The position numbers and the translations under genes were made by a program. The notes beneath the pieces are model-generated. The model made no database searches. It saw only the letters and a program-made list of their open reading frames with translations, and was not told the origin of the DNA. A stretch of DNA of 64,000 bases, from contig NZ_LGTC01000001.1 of the NCBI RefSeq assembly GCF_001262605.1, forward strand, positions 6,398,001 to 6,462,000, read 5' to 3'. This DNA comes from Pseudobacteroides cellulosolvens ATCC 35603 = DSM 2933 (GTDB taxonomy: Bacteria; Bacillota; Clostridia; Acetivibrionales; DSM-2933). Every line of letters begins with the position of its first letter. Position 1 is the first letter of the stretch. Below are positions 61,530 to 64,000 of the stretch, piece by piece.

Positions 61530-63347
61530 CTATATTTCTTTTCCAAAATGGATGTCTTTATGGCATTTTTTGCACACTATTAAAGTTCTACGATTCAGTT
61601 CAATCATTCTTTGTACCCAATATGGAGTTATCATATTTGCCTTAGAGTATTTGTCTTTTAGGCTTTTAAGTTTTTTAATGTGATGAACTGCAAAATCTCC
61701 AGGAGTGCTATTTTGTATTCCGCAAAGTTCACATTTACAATTCTCCAACCTTTTGATAACTAAAGGTTTTTTATAGTAGATTTCATTGGTTTCCTTTATC
61801 CACTTTATGGGCTGATTTATGTATATTAGTGGCTCGATAAAATATGTCATGGTTTTACTTCCTGCTTTAGTCTCATAATTTACACCAATTATTTTACGAG
61901 TCCCTGTGCCGTGTTTCCTGGGCACATCCATTCCATATTTTTTTATAACCTTTGTGATCGAACTGTCTTCCTTTCTTGCTATAGTTGCTGCCATACTGGA
62001 ATAATGGTAGTATTTGTACTTTCCTATTTTGGAGCTTACATCCGTTGCAATCCTGTAGTAGTTGTACATGCCTCTAATTTCTGAATTGTATTTGCCAATT
62101 ATATCTGCAATGGTCAGGTTTATCCTATTGCAGTGATGAGTGGGTTTACCATTCTTTCTGAAAGGTTCCAGTTTTTTATTAATCACGTCGTTTGGAACTA
62201 AAAGTTGTATTGTCTCGTTCAGTGTCCTTCTTTTATAACCGAGTGTGTTTTTCTTTGTAAAAGTACAATTGGTAGTTTTGGAAATCTCAAATCCAAGAAA
62301 TCTTGCTCTTTCTGTTGTTAAGTTTGTTATAATGGTTTTATCCATGTTAAGTTCCAATTTTAGTTTAGTATTAAGTAGTTCTTTTATTTTATCTCTTATT
62401 TCCTCTGCTAACTTCTTGCTTCCAATTATACATACAACAAAGTCATCGGCATACCTTGTGTACTTGACCCTTATATAATCAGGGTCCATAGGGTCTAATG
62501 AACGTAGAGTATACATTTGTTTTAGTATTTCTTTAGCAGTTTTATTATCGCCTCTTCGTCTTGCATTGTGCCTCGCCTTTTCAAGTTGTGAGTATGCAGG
62601 GTTATACTTTCTTTTATTTTGGTACGTGGAATATTGTTCTTTTAATGACTCCATGTACTTATCCAGTTCATGCAAGTATATATTGGCTAGAATAGGACTT
62701 ATTATACCTCCTTGCGGTATTCCTGACAAAGAGCCTTTTACTTGATTGAATTCAAAATAACCTGCCTTAAGAAATCTTTTTATTAATTCCAGAAGTCTTC
62801 CGTCCGTGATTTTTTTACCTAATAGACTAATAAGAACATCATGGTCAATGTTATCAAAGAAACCTTTGATGTCACCTTCAATTACCCAATTTGTTCCCTT
62901 ATACCTGTTTTTGATTTGATATAGGGCTGTATGGCAGCTTTTATTTGGTCTGAAGCCATGTGAAGTTTCCAAAAATATAGGTTCATATATTGACTCCAGT
63001 ATCTGCCGAACTACTTCTTGTACAAGCTTATCTATAAAAGATGGTATTCCCAGAGGTCTTAACTTTCCATTTTTCTTTGGAATATAAGTTCTCCTAACTG
63101 GTATAGGATAATATGTCTCAGATTTCATTTTTTCAATTATGTCATTAATGATATCATAGTTGAAACCATCGATTGTTTTACCGTCTATACCAGCGGTCAT
63201 ATTACCTTCCTTCGCATAGATTTTTCCGTAAGCTGTTATATAGAAATCTGGATTAAATAGATTTCTATATAACCTATCAAAGATAAATTCTTTGTTTTCT
63301 TTTGACTTCTTGCTTAGTATTGATAGAACTATATCAGCTTTCTGCAT
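61530..63347 (-). CDS. ltrA: Group II intron reverse transcriptase/maturase with HNH domain
   Basis: A 605-residue intron-encoded protein that promotes splicing and retrohoming. RT domain about 50-370: GKLRPLGIPSFIDKLVQEVV, SHGFRPNKSCHTAL, GDIKGFFDNIDHDVL, GIPQGGIISPILANIYL and the YADD box (RYADDFVVCI). Maturase/X domain about 400-500. A C-terminal HNH endonuclease shows CELCGIQ, VHHIKKL and CKKCHKDIHFG. ATG 63347 has GGAGGT upstream; the frame opens at 63368. Confidence 0.93.
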   Translation of the reverse strand: MQKADIVLSILSKKSKENKEFIFDRLYRNLFNPDFYITAYGKIYAKEGNMTAGIDGKTIDGFNYDIINDIIEKMKSETYYPIPVRRTYIPKKNGKLRPLGIPSFIDKLVQEVVRQILESIYEPIFLETSHGFRPNKSCHTALYQIKNRYKGTNWVIEGDIKGFFDNIDHDVLISLLGKKITDGRLLELIKRFLKAGYFEFNQVKGSLSGIPQGGIISPILANIYLHELDKYMESLKEQYSTYQNKRKYNPAYSQLEKARHNARRRGDNKTAKEILKQMYTLRSLDPMDPDYIRVKYTRYADDFVVCIIGSKKLAEEIRDKIKELLNTKLKLELNMDKTIITNLTTERARFLGFEISKTTNCTFTKKNTLGYKRRTLNETIQLLVPNDVINKKLEPFRKNGKPTHHCNRINLTIADIIGKYNSEIRGMYNYYRIATDVSSKIGKYKYYHYSSMAATIARKEDSSITKVIKKYGMDVPRKHGTGTRKIIGVNYETKAGSKTMTYFIEPLIYINQPIKWIKETNEIYYKKPLVIKRLENCKCELCGIQNSTPGDFAVHHIKKLKSLKDKYSKANMITPYWVQRMIELNRRTLIVCKKCHKDIHFGKEI

Positions 63348-63894
63348 TTCGCATACCTCCATATTCATTCAATTAAACAACCTGCCACCCTTCGCCATGT
63401 GGACAGCTTTCCTGTATCCGATTTTACGGCTTTCCCTGTCTATTCAGGTTCCTCAGACTACTATGGTGGCTCTGTAACCATATCAGCTCTGCTGACTTAG
63501 GTTATCTCCGTTTAGTTCTTGAAGTACAATTTCGTGTAACTTAGGTTCCCGTTCGTACCTTTATCGTATTTCTTATACGCTTGAAAAGTCTCAGAGATTA
63601 TGAGAACCAACAAAGCGAGATTCTCATAGAATCTTTTCATGTGCTTATCAATTAGCCTTCGCACATCCCCCAAAGTTAAGGTCAAGGCACTGGGTTTAAG
63701 GCAGTTTAGCTTTAACCATATTACACATTGGTCTCGCATAACCCCCTGTAAGCTAATTTTCAAGGTATACACTTTACTGAAATGCTATGTTCCCTTATGG
63801 CGTTTCCACCTCCGGTTAATCAGTCGACCATCCAGACATCTCTCTAGTCCAGAATCCTCTTAGGATGATACTTTCAAGTCCATTACGGACGCAC

Positions 63895-64000
63895 CTTGTT
63901 TTTTCGTTTTACCCTCTGAAAGTTTCTTTTTATAATATTCATAAAAGTAAGCATTTGTAGGCTTTCCCATGGGGTTACTCAGTGCCGAGATAGCTATTTG
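63895..64000 (-). pseudogene. IS110-family transposase, 5' exon (continues beyond window)
   Basis: The minus strand is open from the right edge (QIAISALSNPMGKPTNAYFY, then EYYKKKLSEGKTKKQ) to the intron boundary at 63894. The split falls after the first base of a Gly codon that the 3' exon completes. The N-terminal DEDD domain would lie right of the window. Confidence 0.75.

Larger units (their letters stand above)
61399..63894 (-). mobile_element. Group II intron with RT/maturase
   Basis: The minus strand starts with GTGCG at 63894, the 5' consensus of bacterial group II introns, and ends in AC at 61399. Domains I-III lie in the ~550 bp before the ORF, the ORF sits in domain IV, and domain V is visible at 61458-61493. 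The host is an IS110-family transposase gene. Length is about 2.5 kb, as expected for an ORF-bearing bacterial intron. Confidence 0.85.

Overview
The window is AT-rich Firmicute DNA and looks like a mesophilic, spore-forming, cellulosome-producing clostridium close to Ruminiclostridium (Clostridium cellulolyticum/papyrosolvens group). The evidence is a secreted GH5 cellulase with a Pro/Thr linker and type I dockerin, a second dockerin protein, a spoIIID-mbl pair, an rpmE-yqhQ-prmC cluster, a YesM/YesN sugar-sensing module and strong GGAGG ribosome binding sites. The species name is an inference.

Region 1 (1-11604) is an integrated island. Its right edge is the 3' part of a tRNA-Arg(CCU) gene (11558-11604), the attR left by integration into a tRNA 3' end; the intact tRNA and the integrase should lie left of the window. 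The island carries phage-derived pieces (a truncated terminase small subunit, G-rich repeats, a phage-type sigma factor), a row of small excisionase-like and HTH genes, and a probable defence cargo: a 949-aa NACHT NTPase with a C-terminal pentapeptide-repeat sensor, followed by an HD phosphohydrolase coupled to a Panacea/SocA-like (DUF4065) protein.

Region 2 (11664-38199) is mostly core chromosome. It opens with a radical SAM gene translationally coupled to a membrane protein with an unusual peptide-like N-terminus. Next come a TetR regulator and a divergent YhgE/Pip gene broken by a one-base frameshift, then hypB, a TRIC/UPF0126 channel, a YtvI-like protein, prmC, yqhQ, rpmE, mbl, spoIIID and an orphan C5 cytosine methyltransferase. 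A sensor module follows (binding protein, LytS/YesM kinase, YesN-type regulator, second binding lipoprotein), then an M23 peptidase-like protein, the two dockerin genes, a CXXC micro-protein overlapping a 4Fe-4S membrane protein, a DUF116 protein and a chemotaxis receptor. Three copies of a roughly 100-bp palindromic MITE occur here, one inserted inside another.

Region 3 (38927-51369) is one 12-kb gene for a secreted 4003-residue protein that joins a subtilisin protease, Kelch, RCC1, YD/RHS repeats, a golvesin-like module, two discoidin-like modules, an RHS core, an Asn-Thr tract and a variable C-terminal domain. A small membrane-anchored protein, possibly an immunity protein, overlaps its stop codon.

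Region 4 (51590-64000) is stacked mobile DNA. An old IS66 copy is split by a Recombinase-In-Trio (RIT) element with 91-bp terminal inverted repeats, and the RIT element is hit by a second, intact IS66 copy with a perfect 8-bp target duplication. Beyond it lies a complete group II intron with an RT/maturase/HNH protein, on the minus strand, inside an IS110-family transposase gene whose two exons can be rejoined in frame.
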